Shown in pieces: positions 32,661-59,752 of a stretch of DNA of 64,000 nt (position 1 is its first letter; the number at the start of each line of letters is the position of its first letter). Source of the DNA: Macrostomum hystrix (lineage: Eukaryota; Platyhelminthes; Macrostomidae); assembly GCA_950097015.1 (NCBI GenBank), contig CATNEN010000014.1, forward strand, positions 868,001 through 932,000. The letters run 5' to 3'. The translations under genes were made by a program, and so were the position numbers. The notes below the pieces were generated by a model. It worked only from the letters and a program-made list of their open reading frames with translations, was not told where the DNA came from and did no database searches.

Positions 32661-35600
32661 GCACATTTAGACATGTAAAGGGTTACTCGCAAACTTAAAT
32701 TGCAAATTCAACTCACCACGTTAGATTAAGTGTAACAGCAGCCACAGCCCGAGCTGACACTCGCAAATTATATTATGTACAAATGTTTACATTTGCGGCT
32801 TTTTTGTTTGGTATGTATTACAACAAACCTTTATTAAATAATTTACAATTGCAGAAACGAAACCATAAATGCAAATGCGTAAAAACTATTAAAAGTAAAA
32901 AAAGTATTTGTGTCATACTAAAGCCGAACTTGAGAACGTTTCTTCCTGCTCCCATCATATTTTCTTGGAAATCATTTTAAATCATTCGTTTGTTAATTTT
33001 CCGCACTATTCCGGTCCAATTGCGGTATGTTTCTAGGCATAGGCTTAATTACATTAGTCATCATTTTAGGATTGTAAAAGTTAAACAATAAGCCTATGCA
33101 CATGTTAAGTCTTTTCTCAAGTTTCTCACGTTTTGTAGCTCCCACTGGGCCTCTAAGCTTCAAACTTTATTTTTACATATTGTCTTCTTTTTCGACTAGT
33201 GATTAATTATAAGCATTAAGTGCTTAAATAATATTTTTGAACAATACCTATTTGTGTATCTAGGCCTAGTATGCCTAGCCTGACAGCAATAATTAAGCTA
33301 TATGAACCTGTCCAAAAATAGTTTTAGATAGGCATGATATAGCAGTATAGGCTTTTAGAGGTGCTGAGTTACAAAATGGAACCTATTTAGTTATATGTGC
33401 AATAACTTTCCATGGAATGGCTTCCCTATCAAAATAAATCAGATTAAACTTCAGTAGAATCATAGAGACCTATAGAAGATTAGTCGGCATTCTTTTTAAA
33501 TCATTGTTAAACTGTTTTTCTGAAAAGTTTCATTTCAAAGTGATAGAAAAAACATGAAGAAATCATTGTGAAACAATGGGATAAAAGGAAAAAATTAGAA
33601 ACAATTATATGATGAGCATCAAAATGTCACATCCAAATTCTGCAGGATTGCCTGTCAAAATTCAGTAGCGGTAATAATAAGCCATAGTCAGGAAGGTGGC
33701 CTTTTTCGTCGAAAATTCCGGCATGCATAGGCATAGCCAAAGATATTCGGCGTACATTCGGCATACATTTGGTCTGCCTTGCAAAAGTTGGTGTACATTC
33801 AGCATATGCCATGTACGCCGCAAATATGTGGCATGATATGGGATATAAGGTTGGCATATGAGGCAGTGCTAATTCTCTATTATGTCTACCGTATATTCTT
33901 ATTCAAATCTCTGCCAAAACTTTACGGTAGGCCTAATCTTTGGGTGTGTTCGAGTTGCTAAGAATGAGTTAAAATAAGTTAAAATGACATAAAATAGTTT
34001 AAAATGGTAATTTTAACATCTTTAATTTAACAAATTAAAAAAGACTAAACTTGTTGGTATAGTGCAACAACCAAACTTGTCGAATATTCGATGCAACAGA
34101 AGGTTTTTACTTTATTATAATACACCATACATGGATACACATCGTGACGTCGACAATGTTAGAAGCAGAATGAATGTCTGAATCTGCTAAATTGTATTAA
34201 TTAGTTCGTTCGTTCATTCATCAGTGTCCATTCAGTGTCCTAATAAGCTGATAAACAATTATCTAATCGGCGTGCATGGGTGCGTTACGGTATATTCAGC
34301 GTGCATTACGGTATATTCGGTGTACTTATGGTTACATTTGGCGTACATAGGTAGCCCTGCCCGAATTTCATTCCGGCGTACACATGCCACCTTCCTGACA
34401 AGGCCCTATGGATAATAAGGGAGGCCGCTGTTAGGTGGCGTGGCCTCCTGGCATAGTGTTTACAAATGCATGTTTGAATGTTAATAGACTTTAAGTGTGT
34501 GTTAGTTAACAGTAGAAGATTAGAAGAGCATGTTAGAAAAATGCAGAAAATGTCCTAATATTTCCTCCCACTAACCAGCTCATCCTTTTTGGCCACAGAC
34601 ACTGCCAAGCATGTCATTTTGCCAAACATCGCCCTTTTGCTTATTATCTCCCCCACACTGAACACTTCCCACTGACAAGTTCCTCAGAACCATTGAAGAA
34701 GAAGCCTCAGTTTGATTAATGCAAAAAAGCAACCTTAATGATTGAATTTCCAAGTTTTCATATCAAATTTAAATGAAACTTTTCAGAAAAACAGTTTTAG
34801 AAACAAACAATTGTGAAAGAATGCTGATTAATTCAATTTATTATTGGGTGGGCCTAAGGGCTTTTGTGAGAACTCAGTATATCAGAATCAGACACAGTGA
34901 CCTTGATAATGTATCATAACAACAAGTAGATCTAGAGGCAGATTCTTGCCCTGAAGCTTATGCTCTAGTTGATTTATTTTATAACTTGCAAGGGATTGCC
35001 AAAAATAATATTTTCTTATATAATATTTATAAAAACATTAGTTATAAAATCATTTTTTTATTTTAATTAAATTAGGCAATATCACCCAAGTTATTTTTTT
35101 TCATTAAAACATTATCAAACTTATTAATTTATATATAATTGTATAAGTATGTGTACAGTTAGCTAAGTTATAATAGTTGGGCAACAACCTAGGTTCCATA
35201 GGCAAGAAAGTGGTATGATTATGTGCATTCTAGAAAATTTGTTTTGTACCTAAGACAACTATAAATGTACAGTGTATATATACTAACATTTTAATTAATA
35301 AAAAAAGTATATGGGTCGTATCCATTGAATTGGCAATAGACCTCAAGCAAGAAACCAGAGGACCAGTTAAAAACTGTCTGACTTGTAACCTTATATCATT
35401 TCAACTTTTAATGCCAAGTGCAAGAGTCACAATATAAGTTGAAATGGTTGTATTATTCAACTCTTATTTGGACTGATAATAAAATTCACTCCTAGTAAGT
35501 CTATCACAATGAAGTCTAAATATATTTACTCTTATTCTGAACCATCATTGATAGTTGCAATATGCAATATGGCTATATAAAAACCATGAGAATGTACGAG

Positions 35601-36340
35601 TAAATTGTATATACTCGTACTTGTAAATATATATACTGGGAATTTACTTATTAGTAAAAAACATTATTGGATTAGTATTTAGGCCAACTAAATTATTAAA
35701 ACAGCTAATGGGGGCACTATAAAGGGGCTGCCTATCAGGAGGTCAATTTTTTGGGGGATTACTATAGCCCCTCAGCCCATTTGTATCTATGCTTGGGCAG
35801 TGACTTTGACTTTCTGGCCATGTCATCCAGTCAAAGGCCCATAATATGTGCTGCTGCTCAAGCTGTATCCACAATGCAGGCTGAGTGATACTGGCGCCCC
35901 AGATGAAGCTAGCTGGTGATTTTTTGTGGTCTTTGGCCCAGAGATGCACTCTCTGATTCCTCCCCCCTTTCTGGCTACTACATGGCTGGCTGGCACAAGC
36001 AGTCCTTTGTTAGACAAAGTTTAACCAGTAAGCAAGAGGCAGCAAAGTTATAGCCAGACCATAGACTCATTCATTTACTTGTTAAAACTAACAAAATTCT
36101 CTATGCCTTATATTAAGATTATTATTTATTAACATTGCTTAGATCTGCACACTAGGCTGCTATTTAAACCACTTATTGTGTCATAATTTGTCCTGTCTAA
36201 ATTAAATAATACAATCTTAATTTGACCATAAACAAGTTGATACATAGCCTCTAGCTATGCATTGTAATATGCTGTACTAGCAGATTTTACTAGCAAATCT
36301 GCTTCTTGGTAGCTGCATGTTTATTAATTCACTAAACAAT
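32661..36340. other. AT-rich intergenic region, no gene recognised
   Basis: Only short frames with no recognisable domain. It holds a possible MITE at 33680-34425. No SINE or array is seen elsewhere in it. It is bounded on the right by the GC-rich start of the CDK14-like gene. Confidence 0.6.
33680..34425. mobile_element. Possible MITE-like inverted repeat
   Basis: GTCAGGAAGGTGGC at 33687-33700 recurs inverted at 34386-34399. Inward of both are repeated short motifs of the TTCGGCGTACAT type. The ends are imperfect and no target duplication could be set, so this is tentative. Confidence 0.4.
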
Positions 36341-36598
36341 TCTAATTGCTCTTTTTAAATCTGATGGATGACTTGCAGCTCCGCGGGAGCCCCAATCTAG
36401 AATTTAGTGCACAACAGACACACCGAGTCAGCCATGGGCCCCGCACTGGATTCCTGTAGTCTGTGAGCTTTTTAAGTCCAAACGTCTTCAAAGCCGAAGT
36501 GCCTTTTTTCTCCATCAGCCTTAGTCGATTAAAGACTCTGAGCTGCTTACATTTTCGCTTTGCTCTTTGGAGTTTCCGTCAGTTCACCGGCTTTCCAT

Positions 36599-50129
<13,531 letters not shown>

Positions 50130-51230
50130 CCCGCCCGGCGTGCCGCGAGCCCTCGGCAACAGCTTGCCGCTCCCGTAGCCTCTTGCTTTTCGGAATGATC
50201 CTTAACTCGGGCTGAGTATTCCCAAGTGCACTCCGAATATTCCCGAATATTTATGAGTGCATTCCGGATTTTCCTGAGTGTATTACGAATATTAATGAGT
50301 GCATTCCGAATATTTATGAGTGCATTCCGAATATTTATGAGTGCATTCCGAATATTTATGAGTGCATTCCGAATATTTCTAAGTGCATTCCGAATATTTC
50401 TAAGTGCATTCCGAATATTTCTAAGTGCATTCCGGATATTCCTGAGTGTATTACGAATATTAATGAGTGCATTCCGAGTATTCATGAGTGCATTCCGAAT
50501 ATTTATGAGTGCATTCCAAATATTTATGAGTGCATTCCGAATATTTATTAGTGCATTCCGAATATTCATGAGTGCATTCTAAATATTCCAGATTTATTCT
50601 CATGCAAATTAATCCACCTGTTTGAGGCTACGGAGGCCAGGCATTTCTGTTGCTGGGATCTCACCTGGAGTGAAGCTACTGCAGTTTATTTCTGATTCTG
50701 TAATCATGTCTGTGGCTGTCATATATATATTCTATGTATTGCTATATATATCTATTTGTTTATTTGTTTTCTTGTTTATATCGTTTGCATCGATGGGAAT
50801 CTAGTCATTAACCTGTTTTAGGTGTCTGTCTGTCATTGTCTGTAACTGTTGCTGTCAGTGTTTTTATATCTTTATTGCTTGAGTCCCCCAGTTAATTCTG
50901 CTGCTTTCTGCCTCGTCTAGTCAACTGCGCACCTTTCTGCTGCTTTTCACTAATTTAAAGTCGATAAGAATTTTTCTCTTTTTTCTCACTTTTCAACCGT
51001 TTTTTTCTTCTTTCTTTGTAGTCTAGTCAGCTGTCCAAGTGGTTTGCTTGTAGAATGCCGACCCCAGCAGTCCGTTTCTCTGTGACCTTCTTTGTAGCTT
51101 TTATTATTTTTATATAAATTTACTAACGATAAAATTGTATATATTTAAGCACTGAGCTTGTTACTGAGCTCTGAGATTTTTTATCCAGATTTGAAGTCTA
51201 CCGTGTGCCTGCAGTGGGTGATTGACACTT
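50130..51230 (+). other. Probable CDK14 3' untranslated region and flank
   Basis: Contains the 50220-50590 array and AT-rich sequence with TATATATA at about 50720. No clear AATAAA was found close to the stop codon, so the 3' end is unresolved. Confidence 0.4.
50220..50590. repeat. Minisatellite, 21-bp unit, 3' of CDK14
   Basis: About 17 units of GAGTGCATTCCGAATATTTAT. The 21-bp period leaves repeat-coded frames open on both strands; these are not genes. Confidence 0.95.
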
Positions 51231-51234
51231 CAGG

Positions 51235-54072
51235 CTGAGCAGCCTTAACCCCTGATCCTCAGGTTGAGCAGCCTTAACCCCTGATCCTCAGGTTGAGCAG
51301 CCTTAACCCCTGATCTCCAGGCTGAGCAGCCACAATCCCCTGATCCTCAGACTGAGCAGCCACAATCCCTGATCTCCAGGCTGAGCAGCTACAATCCCTG
51401 ATCTCCAGGCTGAGCAGCCACAATCCCTGATCCTCAGACTGAGCAGCCACAATCCCTGATCCTCAGACTGAGCAGCCACAATCCCCTGATCCTCAGACTG
51501 AGCAGCCACAATCCCTGATCCTCAGACTGAGCAGCCACAATCCCCTGATCCTCAGACTGAGCAGCCACAATCCCTGATCCTCAGACTGAGCAGCCACAAT
51601 CCCTGATCTCCAGGCTGATCAGCCACAATCCCTGATCCTCAGACTGAGCAGCCACAATCCCTGATCCTCAGACTGAGCAGCCACAATCCCCTGATCCTCA
51701 GACTGAGCAGCCACAATCCCTGATCCTCAGACTGAGCAGCCACAATCCCTGATCCTCAGACTGAGCAGCCACAATCCCTGATCCTCAGACTGAGCAGCCA
51801 CAATCCCTGATCCTCAGACTGAGCAGCCACAATCCCTGATCCTCAGACTGAGCAGCCACAATCCCCTGATCCTCAGACTGAGCAGCCACAATCCCTGATC
51901 CTCAGACTGAGCAGCCACAATCCCTTGATCCTCAGACTGAGCAGCCACAATCCCTGATCCTCAGACTGAGCAGCCACAATCCCTTGATCCTCAGACTGAG
52001 CAGCCACAATCCCTGATCCTCAGACTGAGCAGCCACAATCCCTGATCCTCGCTGAGCAGTCACAATCCCTGATCCTCAGACTGAGCAGCCACAATCCCTG
52101 ATCCTCAGACTGAGCAGCCACAATCCCTGATCCTCAGACTGAGCAGCCACAATCCCCTGATCCTCGCTGAGCAGCCACAATCCCTGATCCTCGCTGAGCA
52201 GTCACAATCCCTGATCCTCAGACTGAGCAGCCACAATCCCTGATCCTCAGACTGAGCAGCCACAATCCCTGATCCTCAGACTGAGCAGCCACAATCCCTG
52301 ATCCTCGCTGAGCAGCCACAATCCCTGATCCTCGCTGAGCAGCCACAATCCCTGATCCTCGCTGAGCAGTCACAATCCCTGATCCTCAGACTGAGCAGCC
52401 ACAATCCCTGATCCTCAGACTGAGCAGCCACAATCCCTGATCCTCGCTGAGCAGCCACAATCCCTGATCCTCGCTGAGCAGTCACAATCCCTGATCCTCA
52501 GACTGAGCAGCCACAATCCCTGATCCTCAGACTGAGCAGCCACAATCCCTGATCCTCAGACTGAGCAGCCACAATCCCTGATCCTCGCTGAGCAGTCACA
52601 ATCCCTGATCCTCGCTGAGCAGCCACAATCCCTGATCCTCAGACTGAGCAGCCACAATCCCTGATCCTCGCTGAGCAGTCACAATCCCTGATCCTCGCTG
52701 AGCAGCCACAATCCCTGATCCTCAGACTGAGCAGCCACAATCCCTGATCCTCAGACTGAGCAGCCACAATCCCTGATCCTCGCTGAGCAGCCACAATCCC
52801 TGATCCTCGCTGAGCAGTCACAATCCCTGATCCTCAGACTGAGCAGCCACAATCCCTGATCCTCAGACTGAGCAGCCACAATCCCTGATCCTCAGACTGA
52901 GCAGCCACAATCCCTGATCCTCGCTGAGCAGTCACAATCCCTGATCCTCGCTGAGCAGCCACAATCCCTGATCCTCAGACTGAGCAGCCACAATCCCTGA
53001 TCCTCGCTGAGCAGTCACAATCCCTGATCCTCGCTGAGCAGCCACAATCCCTGATCCTCAGACTGAGCAGCCACAATCCCTGATCCTCAGACTGAGCAGC
53101 CACAATCCCTGATCCTCGCTGAGCAGTCACAATCCCTGATCCTCACTGAGCAGCCACAATCCCTGATCCTCAGACTGAGCAGCCACAATCCCTGATCCTC
53201 AGACTGAGCAGCCACAATCCCTGATCCTCGCTGAGCAGCCACAATCCCTGATCCTCGCTGAGCAGTCACAATCCCTGATCCTCACTGAGCAGCCACAATC
53301 CCTGATCCTCAGACTGAGCAGCCACAATCCCTGATCCTCAGACTGAGCAGCCACAATCCCTGATCCTCGCTGAGCAGTCACAATCCCTGATCCTCAGACT
53401 GAGCAGCCACAATCCCTGATCCTCAGACTGAGCAGCCACAATCCCTGATCCTCGCTGAGCAGTCACAATCCCTGATCCTCAGACTGAGCAGCCACAATCC
53501 CTGATCCTCGCTGAGCAGTCACAATCCCTGATCCTCGCTGAGCAGCCACAATCCCTGATCCTCGCTGAGCAGCCACAATCCCTGATCCTCAGACTGAGCA
53601 GCCACAATCCCCTGATCCTCAGACTGAGCAGTCACAATCCCTGATCCTCAGACTGAGCAGCCACAATCCCTGATCCTCAGACTGAGCAGCCACAATCCCC
53701 TGATCCTCAGACTGAGCAGCCACAATCCCTGATCCTCAGACTGAGCAGCCACAATCCCCTGATCCTCAGACTGAGCAGTCACAATCCCTGATCCTCGCTG
53801 AGCAGTCACAATCCCTGATCCTCGCTGAGCAGCCACAATCCCCTGATCCTCAGACTGAGCAGCCACAATCCCTGATCCTCAGACTGAGCAGCCACAATCC
53901 CCTGATCCTCAGACTGAGCAGCCACAATCCCTGATCCTCAGACTGAGCAGCCACAATCCCCTGATCCTCAGACTGAGCAGTCACAATCCCTGATCCTCGC
54001 TGAGCAGTCACAATCCCTGATCCTCGCTGAGCAGTCACAATCCCTGATCCTCGCTGAGCAGTCACAATCCCT
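51235..54072. repeat. 2.8-kb minisatellite with two unit types
   Basis: About 100 units. The long type is GATCCTCAGACTGAGCAGCC plus ACAATCCCT; the short type has TCGCTGAGCAG in place of TCAGACTGAGCAG. Blocks such as short-short-long-long recur, for example at 52276-52485, 52639-52821 and 53087-53269, indicating higher-order amplification. Confidence 0.97.
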
Positions 54073-54419
54073 AACAGAAGTTGCAGCTCTCTTCTTACCA
54101 TTAGTACAGATTTTTGCCGTACTTTGCCGCTCTCACACGAATTTCACTGCCCAGCTGCATCTGGGCTCTGTATCTTTTCTAAAAATCGAATTTTCGCTCG
54201 CAAAAACTTTTACTTTTGTTACAGCTCTGATAGTAAAAAAAACTGTCAATCTCTGTCTGGCCGGAAAGCGTTGCGTAAATTATTAAGCAGCCAATTTTAG
54301 ATTTGTTTTATTTAAATTATTACGAAATTTGGAAAATTTGTTTTATCATTCTGCTCTGTCGTCTCATCGGTCAGGGCGGATTTCGTGGCGTTCAACAGTA
54401 GAAATTTTATTGCTTGCAA

Positions 54420-55032
54420 ACACTCAGTGTACTTGTCCCCGTACACTCACGGTGTACTGTCCATGTACACTCACAGTGTACTGTCCTTGTACACTCACAG
54501 TGTACTGTCCAGTGTACTGTCCATGTACACTCACAGTGTACTGTCCATGTACACTCACAGTGTACTGTCCTTGTACACTCACCGTGTACTGTCCAGTGTA
54601 CTGTCCATGTACACTCACAGTGTACTGTCCAGTGTACTGTCCATGTACACTCACAGTGTACTGTCCAGTGTACTGTCCATGTACACTCACAGTGTACTGT
54701 CCAGTGTACTGTCCATGTACACTCACAGTGTACTGTCCAGTGTACTGTCCATGTACACTCACAGTGTACTGTCCATGTACACTCACAGTGTACTGTCCAT
54801 GTACACTCACAGTGTACTGTCCATGTACACTCACAGTGTACTGTCCAGTGTACTGTCCATGTACACTCACAGTGTACTGTCCATGTACACTCACAGTGTA
54901 CTGTCCATGTACACTCACAGTGTACTGTCCAGTGTACTGTCCATGTACACTCACAGTGTACTGTCCATGTACACTCACAGTGTACTGTCCATGTACACTC
55001 ACAGTGTACTGTCCATGTACACTCACAGTGTA
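54420..55032. repeat. Minisatellite of 24-bp units with 12-bp half units
   Basis: Units of TGTACTGTCCATGTACACTC plus ACAG, with an occasional extra TGTACTGTCCAG. GTACACT and AGTGTAC form a 7-bp inverted repeat around CAC in every unit, so the array could form a series of hairpins. All frames stay open (238, 225 and 214 codons plus 200 on the minus strand), purely because of the repeat. Confidence 0.97.
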
Positions 55033-57373
55033 TTTGTTCAGATAATGCGCATATTTAGATGAGTAGGTCTCTGGCTGATGTATTCCTTCACTTATGTATT
55101 TACTTTTTTCGCGAGCGACAAAAATGTTCCTTATTCTATGCTACTACTAGTAAACTGAGTGCACATGTTTTTACGTGGTAATTTTGCAATATATTTTGTC
55201 TGTGCATTTTTTCTGAAATCCGAATCTCCTTATTCACTGGCTTGCCGCTGCGAGTCCAGTGCGGGACGTGGCGAGTTCCCAGTTGAGCAGCCCGGCTTTC
55301 CTAGTCCGCTCGATTCTATTCCGTCTGTCTCTACCTGGCTACCTGTTGTCTCTGGGTGCCGGCCCAGGCGCTCAGTCTTTTGTCGGTACTCCGTAAACTT
55401 CGCTAATTAATCTTATGCTCAAAATGAGCACATATCAGTTCAGCTGTTTGTATCCTTTACTCTGCCTCAATTGCGTGGCGCACAATTAGCACCTGTGGCC
55501 TAATGTTGATCTCAAACCAACTGGGAGCAAATACAGCTGAGTACAGAAGCATGCGGTTTATTCGTGTCTCTATATGCCAGTAAAATCCTGGAATTGAGCA
55601 TTCAAGAGTTGGTGAGTTTGAGTCTTGTGAGTACACTAGCAGCTCATGTGCTTATTACTCTGCAGTGAAGCAGGATGAAAATGGGCCGTGACATGCGGCT
55701 TTACAGAATCGTTTTGAACGATCGTTTACAACTCAAGTGCCTCCATCGAATGAAATGTCTCTATGAGCTCGTAGTGATTCAAAAGCCACCACCACCTCTG
55801 GCGTGCTGCAAGGCGACGCACTGGATTGCCGACGTACGAGAACGGATTCCTGCTGTGCACATCAAACTGCGCCACTTTTCTGCGTGACCGTGCCAGTCGG
55901 CGTGCCATCTGACCTTTTGGGCCTTATGGCTCGCGCCTTGCGTATTAACAGAAAGTTCATTCATTAGTTCATTTAAAAAGGCGTAAAATTTAATACACAT
56001 GGTGGACTTTCACGAAAATGTCTTCGGAAACGGTTTGGGAAGTATCGTGAAGTACGAGTAGGCAGTGGGAATTTGAAATGCCCCGTGGCCTTTCCCCAGG
56101 GGAAAACTTGCGTGGTCTACTGTAAATGATCAAAACGCTTCTCTAATGATTCAACAGCGTCTAGCGTCACGATCTCTGCAAAGACTCTAGCGCCTATCTA
56201 TCGAGCAATAATGGCGTCATCCGAGACGCGCTGGGTGGCTTCCTCACTCAAAGCGCTACAAAAACTCCCAGGTCTTATCGAGATCTCGAGGCAGCAAGCG
56301 CTTAATTTGAACATTTCGATGAGGAAATTCGAAACTAAATGAGGACTGAGAGACCAGGCCATTTGCTATGAAGCATGCATCTGTGCTATCACTGCATCAA
56401 GTTTCCAGGCCTTGCTGATGATCTCCGATCCTGCTGCTGTTTTTGAGTAGCATTCGCGGAAGACTGGTTCTAGGCAGACGGTGTCAGGAAATGCGGGTTA
56501 AGGCTGAGATCGCTACCTGGCGATAGCGCCCTGCTCACGAGCTATTTATTATGTTTATTGTGCAGGCATGCATGAGAAAGCAGTTCCAGCTCTCTCCTTT
56601 GTTCTCTTTGGATTCTAACACTGAAGCACTGCAATGCTGAAGGTAGCTTCCACTGCGACTCGGCTTCTTCGCCTCTGGCTGGCAGGTTTGTCTCACACTG
56701 CATGGCTGGGCTGCCTATGGTGGTCCACGGCTTAATACTTTCCTTGCACTTTAATCGCACACGGTCTGCGAGATGAAGCGTGAAGGTTAAGTAAGCGCCT
56801 GTGTCAATCGCTTCAGCAGAACTAGCTTGGTCTGACGAGTGTTTGCGCTGCTCTAGTAACAGTTGTACTGTACTGTGTAATAAATGATCAATGTTTCTTC
56901 TCCGAATTCTCGGAGAAGAAAGGAACTTGGATTAGTAAAGGTCTAAGCTTGGCGGATTGTGCTCAGTTGCACTTAGCAACAGCTCACGAAATAGAATATT
57001 GAAATGTTTTTCGAGAATCATAGTCAAAGACCAAGGCCTGGAACAAGGATCTCGCGTCGAAAATCTGTGGTTTAAACACCAGCAGTTCCGAAAGCACGCA
57101 TCATGCGCGTGGCTGCTGATGGAAACTCTCAGAATCCGACCTTGAGCGCGCGTGCAGCGCAGTCAATATCATGCAGCGCTCAAGGCTTAAAGGAGCGGAG
57201 TAATGAATAAAAGTAACATTTGTTGCTGAATTATTTTACTGTTCTGAAACATCAGTGTAGTGTTCTTACTTAGACAAAAAAATTGCTCGCTTCGCTAAGA
57301 AACTCTGAAGAAGCTGAAGTGCAAAGAGCATGAGCAGGCTCGCATGCCACAATCGTTTGAACTCCGCCTGCAG
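55033..57373. other. Intergenic; no gene recognised
   Basis: Short frames only, with no recognised domain or RNA gene. Upstream exons of the apple/Gly-rich gene, including its signal peptide, may lie here but could not be identified. Confidence 0.45.
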
Positions 57374-58937
57374 CTCTGGTCAGCGGAGTCGCGTTCCAGA
57401 CCGCTGCCGGCTGCCGCGGCCTGTTGCGGTCGGAGACGCCTCTCTACCTGGACGCCGGAGTCAGCAGTGCCCTCAGCGAGCCGGGGTTCGCCGCCAGCCA
57501 GCTTGACTGCGCCGCCAGGTGCGGGGCGGTCAGCGGCTGCCGGCTCGTCGTTTTCAACAGCCGCAGCCGCCTCTGCGCCGCCCTGCGCCTGTTCGACGCT
57601 TCTGTTTCGCCTGGCCCCGAAGGTACCCACGTGACCCGGCTGCTTGGCTTCGAGGCCGACGACGAGCTCTGGCTTGCCAAGAACTTTCGCGATGCCGTCG
57701 ACAAGATGAAACAACCGGGAAGCTGTGAGTCCTACACTCAACTCTGAGTCTTCTGCTCCGCTTTCAGTCCTCAACACAAATCTAGTTCTACAGTCAATTC
57801 TTTAAGTACTTTACTCAGCACTTAGTCCTATTCGTGCAGTGAGCTCTCTACTCAAATGGATAGTCACCCCACGCTGTTTCTGCCTTGCAAGTTTCAGCTG
57901 GAGCCCATTCCGGCCCAATCGTAACCGGCTCACCCAGTGCAACAGTTGTCAAGGACATTGTCGAGTTCCACAGTGAGTGGCTCCAGCGGCTTGTCTGGGC
58001 CTTTGCGGTTGGTAGCTGTTGAACTTGATGCTTGAATCCTTTCACTTTGCTTGCCCTGCCGGCCCTTGCTGCAGACAGCAGCTGGGGCAGGAACGGCTCC
58101 GTGCAGCAGGCCACCGTGTTAGTTTCCGGCTGCTACAGAGTCACGGCCCTCGGTGCCAGCGGCGGCTCATCGCCAAGAATCACGAGCATGGGCGCCTCAA
58201 TGGCCGGCAGCTTCATGCTGCCAGCTGGCGCCCGACTGTCCATTGTGGTCGGTCAAAGCGGAACACCTGGCCGACTGGGCACTGGTGGAGGCGGAGGCGG
58301 CGGCTCGTTCGTGTACAGAACTGGCGATAACTTTCTGTACCTGGCTGCTGGGGGCAGCGGAGGGGACTCCGATCCCTACACAGGTGAGAAGAGCCTTGAA
58401 ATTTCAGACAATGATTGTGCAGGTGGGAAAACGCGCCACTCCCCCACTTCAGCTAGTCCGGGCCAGGCCAGTGAGAACGGCAAGTGGCCGTGGCCGGCCA
58501 GATTCCCTCCCGGTGGCGTTGGTGGCCTGCCGGGGACGTCCAATTCTGGTGTCAGCGGCGTTTACGGAGGCCCCGGCGCTGGCTGGCTGAGCGGCTCGAA
58601 CTCGACGAAGGGATGTGCCGGCTGCGGGGAGGGTGGCTTCGGTCGCGAGGAGGGCTGGCTTGGCGGGAGTGGCTACTTGAACTCGGATGGCGGCTTCGGC
58701 GGAGGCGGCGGAGGCGGCGGAAGCGGCGCGCATAGCTCTTCTTCGGACGGGGCCGGTGGAGGCGGCGGTGGCTTCAGCGGAGGAGCGTCCGCCAGGTCTA
58801 TTGGCAACGGAGGCGGCGGAGGCGGATCCTACTGCGGCGGCAGCGGCTGTGTCGGAATCCATGGTGCATCCGTGAGCAACAGCAACGAGCATGGACTCGT
58901 GAGCTTGCGGCTGCTGAATCCAGGCGAATGCGTGTGA
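57374..58937 (+). CDS. Secreted apple/PAN-like and ALK/LTK-type Gly-rich domain protein (5' exons missing)
   Basis: Three phase-compatible exons: 57374-57724, 57898-57972, 58075-58937 (stop TGA), about 428 residues. Exon 1 of the model encodes a Cys-paired apple/PAN-like segment (LDCAARCGAVSGCRLVVFNS, then RLCAALRLF). The last exon encodes a large Gly-rich domain like that of the ALK/LTK receptors (VSGCYRVTALGASGG, LSIVVGQSG, then GGGGGGGSFVY and LAAGGSGG), with paired Cys (GCAGCGEGG, YCGGSGCVG) and the end HGLVSLRLLNPGEC. The ALK-type Gly-rich domain is a ligand-binding extracellular fold; here there is no membrane segment or kinase, so a secreted product is inferred. No start codon is in frame before 57374, so an upstream signal-peptide exon is expected. 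Confidence 0.78.
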
Positions 58938-59320
58938 GCGTCTGGCCCGCTCTGTGGCTTAGCAACACATGCCTGAAAAATTATCCGCTTGTGGGCAACA
59001 ACCTTGACCCAAATCTCTATTGTGTAGTTGACACTGACACCAATGTCCCCAGTGTTGTTGGTGGCTTTAACTAGGCGCTGTAAAGTTCATAAATTGAAGC
59101 ATTGGTTTGTACAATAATGTTGTGAGCTCCCACCTAATATAGAGGCCTCAACTAAACTTAGCTGGTGAATTTTCGCAGCATTCAAAGCGTCGCGATCTCG
59201 CTCGCATTAATAACTGTCGGAATGCTTTGCTCACGAGAGTCGCAATTCTCTAGCCAGTCAGCTGCTCTGTTTAAACTTTCGTCTAAACGCTCGCTTGTGA
59301 AAATTTTATCTACTGGCTAG
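58938..59320. other. Intergenic; nothing recognised
   Basis: Unique sequence between the apple/Gly-rich gene and the 21-bp array. No gene or repeat was identified. Confidence 0.5.
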
Positions 59321-59321
59321 A

Positions 59322-59752
59322 GAAGGAGCCGGCTGCTGAGGGGAAGGAGCCGGGTGCTGAGGGGAAGGAGCCGGCTGCTGAGGGGAAGGAGCCGGCTGCT
59401 GAGGGGAAGGAGCCGGCTGCTGAGGGGAAGGAGCCGGGTGCTGAGGGGAAGGAGCCGGGTGCTGAGGGGAAGGAGCCGGGTGTTGTGGGGAAGGAGCCGG
59501 GTGCTGAGGGGAAGGAGCCAGGTGTTGTGGGGAAGGAGCCGGGTGCTGAGGGGAAGGAGCCGGGTGCTGAGGGGAAGGAGCCAGGTGTTGTGGGGAAGGA
59601 GCCGGGTGCTGAGGGGAAGGAGCCAGGTGTTGTGGGGAAGGAGCCGGGTGCTGAGGGGAAGGAGCCGGGTGCTGTGGGGAAGGAGCCGGGTGTTGTGGGG
59701 AAGGAGCCGGGTGCTGAGGGGAAGGAGCCGGCTGCTGAGGGGAAGGAGCTGG
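59322..59752. repeat. Minisatellite, 21-bp unit
   Basis: About 20 units of GAAGGAGCCGGGTGCTGAGG with GTG and AGG variants. On the minus strand it encodes a PAPSPQH repeat in an open frame (59306-59911) that could be coding, but no family or splice context supports this. Confidence 0.93.

Noticed and set aside
54329..55062. Four overlapping 200-238-codon frames
   Set aside because: Caused by the 24-bp array; no codon bias and no non-repeat domain.
57295..57777. 160-codon minus-strand frame
   Set aside because: Antisense to the Cys-rich apple-like exon, which has conserved cysteines and valid splice sites.
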